Assembly: GCF_014650455.1 (NCBI RefSeq)
Contig: NZ_BMUZ01000014.1
Location: 1-64,000 of the forward strand
From: Streptomyces xanthochromogenes
GTDB lineage: Bacteria > Actinomycetota > Actinomycetes > Streptomycetales > Streptomycetaceae
DNA length: 64,000 nt
Reading direction: 5' to 3'
Shown: in pieces, positions 36,734 through 45,225 of the stretch
How positions within the stretch are numbered: the stretch's first letter is position 1
Layout: each line of letters opens with the position of its first letter
Position numbers and translations under genes: made by a program
The notes under the pieces: generated by a model
The model's input: only the letters and a program-made list of their open reading frames with translations
Told to the model about the DNA's origin: nothing
Databases searched by the model: none

Positions 36734-36988
36734 ATGGCAGCGGGAACCATCCGCTTCTGGGCCGCGGCCAAGTCCGCCGCCGGTGTGGCCGAGGAGCCGT
36801 ACGCGGCCCGGACGCTGGCCGAAGCCCTCGACGCGGTGCGCGAACGGCACCCCGGAGAGCTCACGCGCGTACTCCAGCGGTGTTCCTTCCTGGTCGACGG
36901 CGACCCCGTCGGGAAGCGGAAGCATGAGACCGTACGCCTTGCCGAGGGCGGCACGGTCGAGGTGCTCCCGCCGTTCGCAGGAGGGTGA
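36734..36988 (+). CDS. MoaD/ThiS-family sulfur carrier protein
   Basis: 84-residue ubiquitin-fold protein ending in Gly-Gly ('LPPFAGG'), the site of adenylation and thiocarboxylation. Such carriers deliver sulfur for molybdopterin or other cofactors; the partner enzyme is not nearby. AAAGGAG precedes ATG 36734. Ten bases separate it from the next gene. Confidence 0.9.
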   Translation: MAAGTIRFWAAAKSAAGVAEEPYAARTLAEALDAVRERHPGELTRVLQRCSFLVDGDPVGKRKHETVRLAEGGTVEVLPPFAGG

Positions 36989-36998
36989 CCCCCACGTC

Positions 36999-38312
36999 AT
37001 GAGCGAGCAGTACCCGTATCAGCAGCAGCCACAGGGCCGGCCCCAACACGACCAGCCCCAGTACGACCAGCCGCAGTACGACCAGTACGGGCAGCCCCTT
37101 CATCCGCAGCCCCAGCCGTCGTTCCCGCACGAGCCGTACCAGGACCACCAGCAGTACACGCAGACGTGGGAGGGGCAGACCTGGGACACCCAGTACCAGC
37201 CCACGATCCCGCCCCTGCAGCAGCAGCCGGTGCAGCAGCAGCCGGTGGAGCCCGAGCCGCGCCGGGGCCGTCACGCGCAGCCCGCGCAGCCCGAGCCGTC
37301 GTGGGAGGGGCATCCGGTCGACCCGGTGTACGCGCCGCCGCGCCACGCGGGTGCCGAGGAGACGGCTTACCTGCCGCCGCAGCACGGCGCGGGAACGGCC
37401 TCCGTGCCGCTGCCGCCCGAGATGCCGATGGCCTCCGCACCCGCTCCGGCGCCGGTGTACGAGCCCGCGGCCACGCCGGCGCCGTCCGCCGCTCCGGCCG
37501 CCGCGGCCGGTTCGGGCCCGGCCTACAGCCCGCCCACCACGGTCGGCAACGCGCGGATCACCGACGCCCAGCGGGCCCGCGCGGAGGGCCGCTCACCGGT
37601 CATCGCGCCCGGAATGCAGCCCGCGGCCCTCACCGCGGTCCTCGGCCTGCTCCTGGCGGTCGCCGCGCCCGTCGGCCCCTACGCCCTGGTGATCCCGCTC
37701 GTCGCCCTCCAGGCCGTCAACGCGGCGGGCTGGTTCCGGCTCAACGGGATGTGGCCGGCCCGGCAGGGCATCGCGCTCGCCTTCGCGGGCGCGCTCGTCG
37801 CCGACGTGGCCCTGCTCGCGCTCGGCCGTGAGCACGCGCCCGCCGCGATCCTCGGCACGCTCGGCGTCTGGGTGCTGCTCACCCTCGTCCTCCAGCTCCG
37901 CTCGCACGCCGACCCCGACGAGCGCATGTACGGGCTGATGGCGACCGTCACCTCGGCGGCCCTCGCGGTCCTGGCGGGCAGCTTCCTCGCGGCGCCGCCG
38001 CACGCGGTGTCGGTCGGCGCGGCCGCGGTGGCCGTCGCCGTTCTGGCCCGCGCCCTGCCGCTGCCGTCGGTCGTCTCCGTGGCGGTCGCGCTGCTCGCGG
38101 CGGCGGGCTCCGGCATCGCGGTGGGCGGCCTGACCGGCATCGGCGCGTCCGGCGCCCTGCTCGGCCTGGCGGCCGGTGCCTGCGCGCTGATCGGGCTGCG
38201 GGTCGCCTCGTACGACTACCCGTCCCGGTTCGTCCACATGACGGCGGGCGTGGCCCTGCCGCTCACCGCGGCCGTGCCTGTGCTGTATCTCATCGGGCGG
38301 GCCGTGGCGTAG
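36999..38312 (+). CDS. Polytopic membrane protein with Gln/Pro/Tyr-rich N-terminus
   Basis: 437 residues. The first about 180 are low-complexity (repeats of QYDQP, QQQPVQQQP, then Pro/Ala) and presumably cytoplasmic and disordered. The rest forms about eight to ten membrane helices. 'NARITDAQRARAEGRSPVIA' sits just before the first helix and looks conserved. No transporter family recognised. It follows the MoaD-like gene by 10 bases and is probably cotranscribed. Confidence 0.8.
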   Translation: MSEQYPYQQQPQGRPQHDQPQYDQPQYDQYGQPLHPQPQPSFPHEPYQDHQQYTQTWEGQTWDTQYQPTIPPLQQQPVQQQPVEPEPRRGRHAQPAQPEPSWEGHPVDPVYAPPRHAGAEETAYLPPQHGAGTASVPLPPEMPMASAPAPAPVYEPAATPAPSAAPAAAAGSGPAYSPPTTVGNARITDAQRARAEGRSPVIAPGMQPAALTAVLGLLLAVAAPVGPYALVIPLVALQAVNAAGWFRLNGMWPARQGIALAFAGALVADVALLALGREHAPAAILGTLGVWVLLTLVLQLRSHADPDERMYGLMATVTSAALAVLAGSFLAAPPHAVSVGAAAVAVAVLARALPLPSVVSVAVALLAAAGSGIAVGGLTGIGASGALLGLAAGACALIGLRVASYDYPSRFVHMTAGVALPLTAAVPVLYLIGRAVA

Positions 38313-38429
38313 GGAACCGCGGTTAGTGTCGTGATCGTCGTTCAGAGGCGTCGGCTTTTCCGCTTCTGACGTTTCTGATCAAAGGGTCGATGGCCGAGTG
38401 GCGGCCGACTGGTGGGGGACACGTAGGCA

Positions 38430-39179
38430 ATGCGCGCACTGCGAATACTTCTGATCATCGCGATCGTCCTCGGCGGCATCTTCGTCGCCGTCGACCGCAT
38501 CGCGGTGAACGTCGCCGAGTCGAAGACGGCCGACAAGATCAAGAGCAGCCAGCGGCTCGGCTCGACGCCCGATGTCGACATCAAGGGCTTCCCCTTCCTG
38601 ACGCAGGTGCTCGGCAAGGAGCTCGACGAGGTCGACGTCTCGCTGTCCGGGGTCACCGCGACGGCCGGGGGCCACTCGGTCAACGTCACCGAGGTGACGG
38701 CCGAGCTGCACGCGGTGAAGATCGACAGCTCCTTCTCGTCGGCGGTGGCGGGCCGGGCCGACGGGGCGGCGAACATCTCGTACGCGGACCTCTCCAAGGC
38801 CGCGCCCAAGGGTGCGACGGTCGGCTATGCGGGGCCGGAGCGGGCGGCCAAGGGCCAGGTCAAGGTGTCCGGCCCCCTCACGGACCTCATCGAGGGCCAG
38901 GGCGTCGCGCTGCCGGCGCCGGTCAAGGCGCTGCTGCAGGGCCGTACGGTTTCGGCCTACAGCACGGTCAGTCTGAACGGGGCGGGGGCGGTGCAGCTTC
39001 GGGCGGAGTCCCTGCCGAAGTTGCCCGTGCCGGGGTTCGACACGCGGTTGCGCAAGGCGGTCGACTACGACCTGAAGATCGACGGCATGCCGTCGAGCAT
39101 CAAGCTGAACAAGGTCACGGCTTCGGAGTCGGGTCTCCGCTTCTCGGGCGAGGGCACGGAGGTCCGCCTCGCGGGCTGA
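38430..39179 (+). CDS. DUF2993 (LmeA-like) exported phospholipid-binding protein
   Basis: 249 residues with an N-terminal membrane anchor (about 4-22). The 'SSQRLGSTPDVDIKGFPFLT' pattern marks the DUF2993/LmeA family, whose mycobacterial member works in lipomannan elongation. Extracytoplasmic beta-rich domain with internal repeats ('VDVSLSGVTAT', 'VKIDGMPSS'-type strands). ATG 38430 after GGGGGACACGTAGGCA. Transcription unit unclear. Confidence 0.85.
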   Translation: MRALRILLIIAIVLGGIFVAVDRIAVNVAESKTADKIKSSQRLGSTPDVDIKGFPFLTQVLGKELDEVDVSLSGVTATAGGHSVNVTEVTAELHAVKIDSSFSSAVAGRADGAANISYADLSKAAPKGATVGYAGPERAAKGQVKVSGPLTDLIEGQGVALPAPVKALLQGRTVSAYSTVSLNGAGAVQLRAESLPKLPVPGFDTRLRKAVDYDLKIDGMPSSIKLNKVTASESGLRFSGEGTEVRLAG

Positions 39180-39950
39180 CCTTCCCGACCCAGGCGGCTC
39201 CCCGGCCGGGGTACGACCGACGGGGTGCACCGCGGCTCCGCCCCAGCCCCGCTTCCCCTGCGGCTCCGCCCCAGCCCCCGCTTCCCCCGCGGCTCCGCCA
39301 CGTGCCCGAGGCTCCGGGGGAGGTCACCGCCTTCGGCCCGTGCGGGCCGTGGGTGGCTGATCGCGCAGTTCCCCGCGCCCCTTCACCCCGTTTTCGTCCG
39401 CGGACCGTGCCCGCTTCCCGCGCAGTTCCCCGCGCCCCCAACCCCGTTCATGGCTGCGGGCCGTGGCCGCTTCTCGCGCAGTTCCCCGCGCCCCCAAAAA
39501 ACCTGACGTCGGCCTCGCACCGTGGGTGGCTGGTCGCGCAGTTCCCCGCGCCCCTGAAGGATTCGGTGCTGGTCAGCGCAGGCACCTTCAGCCTGTCCGG
39601 CGTTTGAGGACGAGCGCCGTTCAGGCGCGAACGGGGGTGCAGGGGGCGGAGCCCCTTGCGGGGGTTCGAGGGGCGCAGCCCCTCAGGGGGTCTGGGGCGC
39701 AGCCCCAGGGACCTGGACCCAACCAACCCCGAGCACCGGGCGGGCGGGTGGGCAAACCCCCGGGGTCTGGGGCTCAGCCCCAGGGCTCAGCCGGTCCAAC
39801 CCGCCGCACGGGCGGGCGGGCAAACCCCCCGGGCCGGGGCAAACCCCCAGGAGGGGGCCGCATTCTGAGACGGGGGTGTCCGTAGGGCAGGAGGGGGGCC
39901 GGGGGCGGAGCCCCGGGAGGGGGCGGAGGGGGCTTCGAAAGGGCCCGCGT
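39180..39950. repeat. Array of GC-rich intergenic repeats, copy 4
   Basis: About 770 bases without a gene. Early part: 'cggctccgccccagcccc' repeated. From about 39350: four copies of 'cgcagttccccgcgccc', the 'gaaggattcggtgctggtca' to 'ggcgcgaacggggg' module, then palindromic 'ggtctggggcgcagccc' and 'cgggcgggtgggcaaacccc' units. Shares module order with the array near 17.3-17.95 kb. Confidence 0.85.
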
Positions 39951-39991
39951 ATCAGTATGCGGATGATCGAGTCTCAGCATGCGACACACCG

Positions 39992-40021
39992 GTGACACGC
40001 CCCCGTCCCCCTCCCTACGAT
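39992..40021 (+). promoter_or_regulatory. Promoter of the cysA leader
   Basis: GTGACA-like -35 at about 39992-39997 and TACGAT -10 at 40016-40021, spaced about 18. The -10 is 7 bases before ATG 40029, so the mRNA is probably leaderless at the leader peptide. Confidence 0.55.
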
Positions 40022-40028
40022 CGGACGC

Positions 40029-40109
40029 ATGAAGCGACAGGCGGACCTCACGAAGCGGCGGGCAGTAGACCTGTGCCGCGTCGCCGCCATGCTCTGTCGC
40101 CCCTTCTGA
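40029..40109 (+). CDS. Cys-containing leader peptide upstream of cysA
   Basis: 26 codons: MKRQADLTKRRAVDL, then CRVAAMLCRPF. Two Cys codons lie in a 'LCRVAAMLCR' motif that recurs in short ORFs before sulfur-metabolism genes of actinomycetes. The ATG sits at the expected transcription start. Cys-tRNA-dependent pausing could tie expression of the downstream sulfurtransferase to cysteine supply; this mechanism is inferred. 161 bases separate it from cysA. Confidence 0.75.
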   Translation: MKRQADLTKRRAVDLCRVAAMLCRPF

Positions 40110-40270
40110 GCGGGACGCTCGTACTCCCGCATTCCCCGGGCTTCTTGGCCGTACTCAGGCCACCCAGGCCCACCCCTCGTGCCGCCGTACGCGCGCCGCA
40201 GCCGCGCGAAGCCGAGGCCGCGTACCCGCACTCCGCACCGCCCCCGCAGACTGCCCCGGAGGAGAAGAAC

Positions 40271-41116
40271 ATGAGCCGCAGTGACGTCCTGGTAGACGCC
40301 GACTGGGTCGAGGCCCACATCGAGGACCCGAAGGTCGCCATCGTCGAGGTCGACGAGGACACTTCGGCCTACGAGAAGAACCACATCAAGAACGCGATCC
40401 GGATCGACTGGACGAAGGACCTCCAGGACCCGGTCCGCCGCGACTTCATCGACCAGGAGGGCTTCGAGAAGCTCCTCTCCGCCAAGGGCATCGCGAACGA
40501 CACCACCGTCGTCCTGTACGGCGGCAACAACAACTGGTTCGCCTCGTACGCCTTCTGGTACTTCAAGCTCTACGGCCACCAGGACGTGAAGCTCCTCGAC
40601 GGCGGCCGCAAGAAGTGGGAGCTCGACTCCCGCGACCTCGTGGACGGCGACGAGGTGCCCAGCCGCCCGGCCACCCAGTACAAGGCCAAGCCCCAGGACG
40701 CCTCGATCCGCGCCTTCCGCGACGACGTCGTGAACGCGATCGGCTCCAAGAACCTCGTCGACGTGCGCTCGCCCGACGAGTTCTCCGGCAAGCTGCTCGC
40801 CCCGGCCCACCTCCCGCAGGAGCAGTCGCAGCGCCCGGGCCACGTCCCGTCCGCCCGCAACATCCCGTGGTCGAAGAACGCCAACGACGACGGCACCTTC
40901 AAGTCGGACGACGAGCTCAAGGCCCTCTACGAGGACGAGCAGGTCGACCTCGCGAAGGACACCATCGCGTACTGCCGCATCGGTGAGCGCTCGGCCCTGA
41001 CGTGGTTCGTGCTGCACGAGCTGCTCGGCCAGACGAACGTCAAGAACTACGACGGTTCGTGGACCGAGTACGGCTCCCTCGTCGGCGTGCCGATCGAGCT
41101 CGGCGCCAACAAGTAG
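40271..41116 (+). CDS. cysA: Thiosulfate sulfurtransferase (rhodanese)
   Basis: 281-residue tandem rhodanese, moving sulfane sulfur from thiosulfate to an acceptor such as cyanide or a thiol. The active Cys is in the C-terminal domain, 'IAYCRIGERSALTW'; the N-terminal domain ('TVVLYGGNNNWFASYAFWYF') has no Cys and is inactive. GGAG precedes ATG 40271. A DUF1416 gene follows in the same unit, the usual actinobacterial pairing (SCO4164-4165). Confidence 0.94.
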   Translation: MSRSDVLVDADWVEAHIEDPKVAIVEVDEDTSAYEKNHIKNAIRIDWTKDLQDPVRRDFIDQEGFEKLLSAKGIANDTTVVLYGGNNNWFASYAFWYFKLYGHQDVKLLDGGRKKWELDSRDLVDGDEVPSRPATQYKAKPQDASIRAFRDDVVNAIGSKNLVDVRSPDEFSGKLLAPAHLPQEQSQRPGHVPSARNIPWSKNANDDGTFKSDDELKALYEDEQVDLAKDTIAYCRIGERSALTWFVLHELLGQTNVKNYDGSWTEYGSLVGVPIELGANK

Positions 41117-41175
41117 TCCGCCCAGCCCGCGCAGCCCCCAGCCCCCAGACCAGCAGAGACCGTAAGGAAGAACCC

Positions 41176-41463
41176 ATGTGTGGAGCGAAGGCCGGCGGCC
41201 CCGACGCCTCGACGATCAAGCCCGGTGAGACCACGATCCAGGGCCAGGTGACCCGCGACGGCGAGCCCGTCACCGGTTACGTGCGCCTGCTCGACTCGAC
41301 GGGCGAGTTCACCGCCGAGGTGCCCACCTCGGCCACCGGACAGTTCCGCTTCTACGCGGCCGAGGGCACGTGGACCGTGCGCGCCCTGGTGCCGGGCGGC
41401 AGCGCGGACCGTACGGTCGTCGCCCAGACCGGTGGCCTCGCCGAGGTCGCCATCGCCGTCTGA
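41176..41463 (+). CDS. DUF1416 family protein
   Basis: 95-residue all-beta protein of family DUF1416, always next to the sulfurtransferase in actinomycetes. Starts 'MCGAKAGGPDASTIKPGETT'; its Cys-2 and the partner suggest a role in sulfur relay, which is inference. AAGGAA before ATG 41176. A large perfect hairpin follows. Confidence 0.9.
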   Translation: MCGAKAGGPDASTIKPGETTIQGQVTRDGEPVTGYVRLLDSTGEFTAEVPTSATGQFRFYAAEGTWTVRALVPGGSADRTVVAQTGGLAEVAIAV

Positions 41464-41488
41464 CCGACGGCAGCACGCAGTACCGGCC

Positions 41489-41539
41489 GGAGGGCCGCAC
41501 CCCGGGGGTTGGACGCCTTGGAATGGGGTGCGGCCCTCC
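41489..41539. terminator. 15-bp perfect hairpin after DUF1416 gene
   Basis: Arms ggagggccgcacccc (41489-41503) and ggggtgcggccctcc (41525-41539), loop of 21 bases, no T run. Likely a Streptomyces-type terminator. Confidence 0.75.
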
Positions 41540-41603
41540 GTGCCGTTCGGCCGGCCGGCCTCTTCCCGTATCCGGCTCGGCTCCCCGGTCGTACGCTGGA
41601 AGC

Positions 41604-41864
41604 ATGTTGGCCCGGCGTCGGCGCGGCTATTTCTGGATGATGGGCGGCTGCATCCTGCTTTTCGTGTCCGCCTGGGGCTTCGTGCGCCTGTGGTCGATTC
41701 CGGTGGCGGTCGGGATGTGCGTCGTCGCCATGGTGATCCCACCGATCGCAGCGATGGTCGCCAATCGGCGCGGCCCCGACGACCGGTGGTGGGACGACCC
41801 CTCGGGCGACCCCAAGTCCGACGAGTGGTGGGACGAGCTGGACGGCAAGAAGCGCCGCCCGTAG
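41604..41864 (+). CDS. DUF3099 small membrane protein
   Basis: 86 residues with two adjacent hydrophobic helices (about 10-28 and 32-50) and an acidic, Trp-rich C-terminus ('DDRWWDDPSGDPKSDEWWDE'). This fits the actinobacterial DUF3099 family; function unknown. Convergent with the DsrE-like gene. Confidence 0.82.
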   Translation: MLARRRRGYFWMMGGCILLFVSAWGFVRLWSIPVAVGMCVVAMVIPPIAAMVANRRGPDDRWWDDPSGDPKSDEWWDELDGKKRRP

Positions 41865-41914
41865 TCCGTGGTCCCTAGTCCGCAGTCCCGCCGTCCGTCA
41901 CCCCGCGCGCGACC

Positions 41915-42280
41915 TCAGTAGACGAGCGCCTGCACGCCGTCCGCCATGATCTCCTGCACGAAGACCTGCGCCCCCGCGATCCGTACGCCCTCCAGGACGT
42001 CCTGCTCCGTGATCTCCCGCCGGGTCGCGCACTGCGTGCACAGCGTGATCCGGCCGCCCGCCTGCACCGACGCGATGAGGTCCGGCAGCGGCGCGGCATG
42101 GGGGAGCGTGAACTCGGCGGCCCGGCCCGGCAGGGCGAACCAGGACGATTCGCCGGTCAGCCAGAGCGAGACCTCGACCCCGCTGGCCACGGCCACCGCC
42201 GCCACGGTGAAGGCCTGCGAGCACCGCTCGGGCGCGTCGGCGCCGGCGGTCACCTTGATCACGAGCTTCTTGTTCGGCAT
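41915..42280 (-). CDS. DsrE/TusD-like sulfur-relay protein
   Basis: 121-residue protein with the DsrE/F fold ('LVIKVTAGADAPERCSQAFT', 'GGRITLCTQCATRREITEQD'). The CTQC pair is a candidate sulfur-carrying site. Near the thiosulfate sulfurtransferase, so a sulfur-transfer role is plausible but not shown. ATG 42280 is chosen; longer frames have no ribosome site. Confidence 0.82.
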   Translation of the reverse strand: MPNKKLVIKVTAGADAPERCSQAFTVAAVAVASGVEVSLWLTGESSWFALPGRAAEFTLPHAAPLPDLIASVQAGGRITLCTQCATRREITEQDVLEGVRIAGAQVFVQEIMADGVQALVY

Positions 42281-42423
42281 ATGCGGAACTGTAATCCGCC
42301 AGGTCACAACCTCCCCCGGTGGCTGTGAGTCCTCTGTGTGCCGCGGCCGGCGCAGTCCACGGCACACACCGTTCCAAGCCGCGTCAAAAGGTGGCTGGAC
42401 TTCTCAATTCCCAGGGGGAGCAA

Positions 42424-43209
42424 GTGAGTTCGACCGAAGAGCCACCGGATCTTCCGGACCTTCCAGATTTTCCGGATCCCGCGGGCCCGCGCCGCGCTCA
42501 GGGCCGCACCGCCCGGATCGTCGCGGGAGCGGCCGTACTCGGAGTGCTGGCGGGCACCGTCACCGGTTACGTCGTGCAGTACCAGCGACAGCCGACCCCC
42601 TTGGCACCGCTCGCCCAGCCGAACCTGGCGGAGTCCAGAACGACACCGGCGGACGAGAACACGACGCCCCGCACCGTCTCGGCCGACCGTTGGGCCGAGA
42701 AGCCCGACGGCGACCTGCGCCACCTCCTCCTGCCGAAGCCGCCCGGCGCGAAGGTCGGGGAGGAGCCCGGATACCGCGATCTGGCGACCACCGTGGAGGG
42801 CTTCGCGTATCCCGACAAGGTGTTCACGCACTTCTTGCGCGACGGGTTCAGGCGCGAGGTGACGACGTCCTGGACCCAGGGCGGCCATGTGGGAGTCACC
42901 GTCTCGCTCACGCAGTTCCGCGACGACGTGGCGCTCAAGTCCAAGGACTACGTCGACGAGCAGCAGGACGCCGTGCGGACGGACGCGTACGCCGGAAGTC
43001 CCGGCAAGCCGATCCCCGGCAGCGTCGGCGGCCGCACGTACGTGTACGCCAAGCCGTACAGCGAACCCGGCTATGAGCCCGTGTACCAGGGGCGGGCCTA
43101 CGCCTGGCGCGACGGCACCGCCATGGAGATCTACTACGAGGACAGCACGGGGCCCGTTTCGGAGTCGGCCCTCCAGGCCCTGGCCGAACGGCAGTTGGAG
43201 CGCCTGTGA
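42424..43209 (+). CDS. Membrane-anchored exported protein, paralogue 1
   Basis: 261 residues: acidic N-terminus ('PPDLPDLPDFPDPAG'), one membrane helix (about 34-52), then an extracytoplasmic domain with 'DLRHLLLPKPPGA'. No enzyme motif seen. GTG 42424 behind GGGGGAG. First of three overlapping genes encoding proteins of the same plan; the stop overlaps the next start (GTGA). Confidence 0.75.
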   Translation: MSSTEEPPDLPDLPDFPDPAGPRRAQGRTARIVAGAAVLGVLAGTVTGYVVQYQRQPTPLAPLAQPNLAESRTTPADENTTPRTVSADRWAEKPDGDLRHLLLPKPPGAKVGEEPGYRDLATTVEGFAYPDKVFTHFLRDGFRREVTTSWTQGGHVGVTVSLTQFRDDVALKSKDYVDEQQDAVRTDAYAGSPGKPIPGSVGGRTYVYAKPYSEPGYEPVYQGRAYAWRDGTAMEIYYEDSTGPVSESALQALAERQLERL

Positions 43210-44090
43210 CCACGAACCCCGCGCCCGCGAACCCCGTGCCCACGGACCCCGCGCCCGCGAACCCCGTGCCCACGAACCCCGCGCCCGCGAACCCCGTGCC
43301 CACGGACCCCGCGACTGCGAAAGACGTACCCGGCGACTCGGCCACCACGCCCGTCTCCGCCGCGCCCGTGCCGGCCCGTCGGCCGCGCCGCCCGGTGCCG
43401 CTCGTGTCGGGAGCCGTCGCTCTCCTGCTCGTTGCCGGAGGCGGGGTATGGGCCTTCGCCGCGCTGGGGGACGCGGACCGCAGCGCCCCCACGGTCCTCG
43501 TGGGGACCCCCGGAGCGGCAGCCTCGCGGTCGCCCGGGGCACCGGTCGCCCCCGGGCTCCGCGGCAAGTTGCTGCCGTTGCCGAGGGGCTATCAACTCGG
43601 CCCGGACATCGACGAGTTCGGCAACGAAGCGGCCTTCGGGGCCCAGCAGGCGACCGCCCGGATGAAGGAGGGCGACCGCGGGCTTCCGGCCGACCGGCGC
43701 GAGAAGTACGACAAGGCGGTGGACGGCCTGAAGATCCAGGGCGCCGCCATGCGCAGCTACACGGACAGCAACTTCGTCACCGAGATGTGGCTGGCCCGGC
43801 TGGAGAACACCAAGGCCATCAAGAACCTGACCGATGCCCAGACCGAGGTCATGCGCGCCTCCGGGGGCCTGCGCAAAGGGCCCGTGATCGAGGGCCACGC
43901 CAATGCCGTCTGCTTCCTTGAGCCCAAGGACGACACGACGAAACTCGACGTGATGCTGTGCAACGCCTACGAGGGCGATGTCATGGTCACCGCGTACACC
44001 TACGCCCCGGTGCCGCTGGACACCGCCGCGGCGGCAGGGCTGCTGCGCAAGCAGCTCGACTTCATCAAGTCCCCCGGGGAGTCCGAGTGA
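43206..44090 (+). CDS. Membrane-anchored exported protein, paralogue 2
   Basis: 294 residues. A Pro/Ala/Asn repeat (NPAPANPVPT units) at residues 4-37 comes from a 30-bp DNA repeat; then one membrane helix (about 62-82) and an exported domain with 'GLRGKLLPLPRGYQLGPDID', related in plan to both neighbours. GTG start and stop each overlap neighbouring genes by four bases. Confidence 0.75.
   Translation: MTTNPAPANPVPTDPAPANPVPTNPAPANPVPTDPATAKDVPGDSATTPVSAAPVPARRPRRPVPLVSGAVALLLVAGGGVWAFAALGDADRSAPTVLVGTPGAAASRSPGAPVAPGLRGKLLPLPRGYQLGPDIDEFGNEAAFGAQQATARMKEGDRGLPADRREKYDKAVDGLKIQGAAMRSYTDSNFVTEMWLARLENTKAIKNLTDAQTEVMRASGGLRKGPVIEGHANAVCFLEPKDDTTKLDVMLCNAYEGDVMVTAYTYAPVPLDTAAAAGLLRKQLDFIKSPGESE
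43215..43304 (+). repeat. In-gene 30-bp tandem repeat, three copies
   Basis: Units at 43215-43244, 43245-43274 and 43275-43304 differ only at the first base (a/g); a partial fourth follows. Encodes NPAPANPVPT/DPAPANPVPT. Copy number may vary between strains. Confidence 0.9.
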
Positions 44091-44971
44091 GCGATGTGAG
44101 CGATGTGAGCCCCGTGACCGGGCGGACCACGGCCCCCGCGCCGCCGGAGTCCCTCCCACCCTCGCCCCTCGTCATCCCGTCGGCCGGCCCGCCCGCCGGC
44201 CCCAAGGAACGCCGTGCGCTACGGGCGGTGCTGCGCTGGACGGCGGCCGCGGCCGTCTTCGGGGTGCTCGGCGGCGGGGTCGCGTACGGGATCACCGCGC
44301 AGGACCGCACCGATGTGCCGGGGCTGTCCACCAAGGGCGACGACCGCTGGGACTATCCCGCGCTGGTGAGGCCGGCCCTGCCGGCCGGCGCCCCGCTTCC
44401 GTACGCCCCCGACAACCCGGGGGTGATCCACTACGCCGATCTGGACCGGCTCCTGCTGCCCGCCCCGGCCGGTTCCGTCCCCGATCCCACGCTCAACGGG
44501 GACCGGAGCCGGGTTTCGGCCGACCGGTTCCTCCAGGAGTTCGGCACCGACTACCGGGTCTCCAGCATGCGCGACGACCTCGCCCACGGCGGGCCGGTGC
44601 AGATCGCGGCCCGCGGCTGGACCATGCCGGACGGCACCGCCACCCGCATCTACCTGGTGCGGTTCCACAGCGTCGGCTATCGGAGCGCGTTCACCTCGCT
44701 CTACCTCTCCAACGCGGGCGTCGCGCCGCGCGTCCTGAAGGACGTAGAGAGGGAGTCCGTGGTGGACGAGGGCTACGACAGCGGGCGCCGGGTCCCGTAC
44801 GTACAGCACGACGTGTATGTGGAGTCGGCGCCGACCGGGCCCGTCCAGGTCCGGCACGCCTACCTGACGGCCGGTGACATCGCCGCCATGGTCGTGCAGT
44901 CGAGGAAGGGCTCCGCCGCCGCGGTCCCCTTCCGCCAGACGACCGTCCTCCAGGAGCAGCTCCTGGGCTGA
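44087..44971 (+). CDS. Membrane-anchored exported protein, paralogue 3
   Basis: 294 residues: Pro/Ser-rich N-terminus, membrane helix (about 48-68), exported domain with 'YADLDRLLLPAPAGSVPDP' matching the 'LLLPxPxG' element of its two neighbours. GTG 44087 overlaps the previous stop. Shared plan suggests three copies of one ancestral gene forming a surface complex; function unknown. Confidence 0.75.
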   Translation: MSDVSDVSPVTGRTTAPAPPESLPPSPLVIPSAGPPAGPKERRALRAVLRWTAAAAVFGVLGGGVAYGITAQDRTDVPGLSTKGDDRWDYPALVRPALPAGAPLPYAPDNPGVIHYADLDRLLLPAPAGSVPDPTLNGDRSRVSADRFLQEFGTDYRVSSMRDDLAHGGPVQIAARGWTMPDGTATRIYLVRFHSVGYRSAFTSLYLSNAGVAPRVLKDVERESVVDEGYDSGRRVPYVQHDVYVESAPTGPVQVRHAYLTAGDIAAMVVQSRKGSAAAVPFRQTTVLQEQLLG

Positions 44972-45019
44972 TCCGCCCGTACGCGGCGGGCGCGCCACCG
45001 GCGGCGTACCTCACAGAGA

Positions 45020-45056
45020 GGGCCGGCCCCCCACCCATTAGGCTGGGGGCCGGCCC
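45020..45056. terminator. GC hairpin after the three-gene operon
   Basis: Arms gggccggcccccca (45020-45033) and tgggggccggccc (45044-45056) form a 12 to 13-bp stem; no T run. It lies between the operon and a small membrane-protein gene. Confidence 0.65.
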
Positions 45057-45093
45057 TGACCGCCCCTACACCCGCTCATGCGAGGAGCCCCCC

Positions 45094-45195
45094 GTGCTTG
45101 AGGCTGTTTTCTCCACCCTCCTTGTCCTGGTCTGCGTCGGCGTCCTCGCCTTCGCCGGTCTGACCGTGAAGAAGCTGTACCAGGGTCAGCGCTAA
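45094..45195 (+). CDS. 33-residue single-helix membrane protein
   Basis: GTG 45094 behind GAGGAG starts a 33-residue peptide that is almost one membrane helix ('VFSTLLVLVCVGVLAFAGLT') with a basic tail 'VKKLYQGQR'. Its stop is 30 bases before the nitrobindin-like gene, so the two are probably cotranscribed. Function unknown; I recall similar small ORFs at this place in other Streptomyces. Confidence 0.65.
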   Translation: MLEAVFSTLLVLVCVGVLAFAGLTVKKLYQGQR

Positions 45196-45225
45196 CCCCG
45201 ACCGCAACGAAGAGATCGCAGCCTC

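Noticed and set aside
39992..40271. N-terminal extension of the sulfurtransferase
   Set aside because: The frame runs through the promoter and leader peptide; the rhodanese domain starts at the ATG preceded by GGAG.
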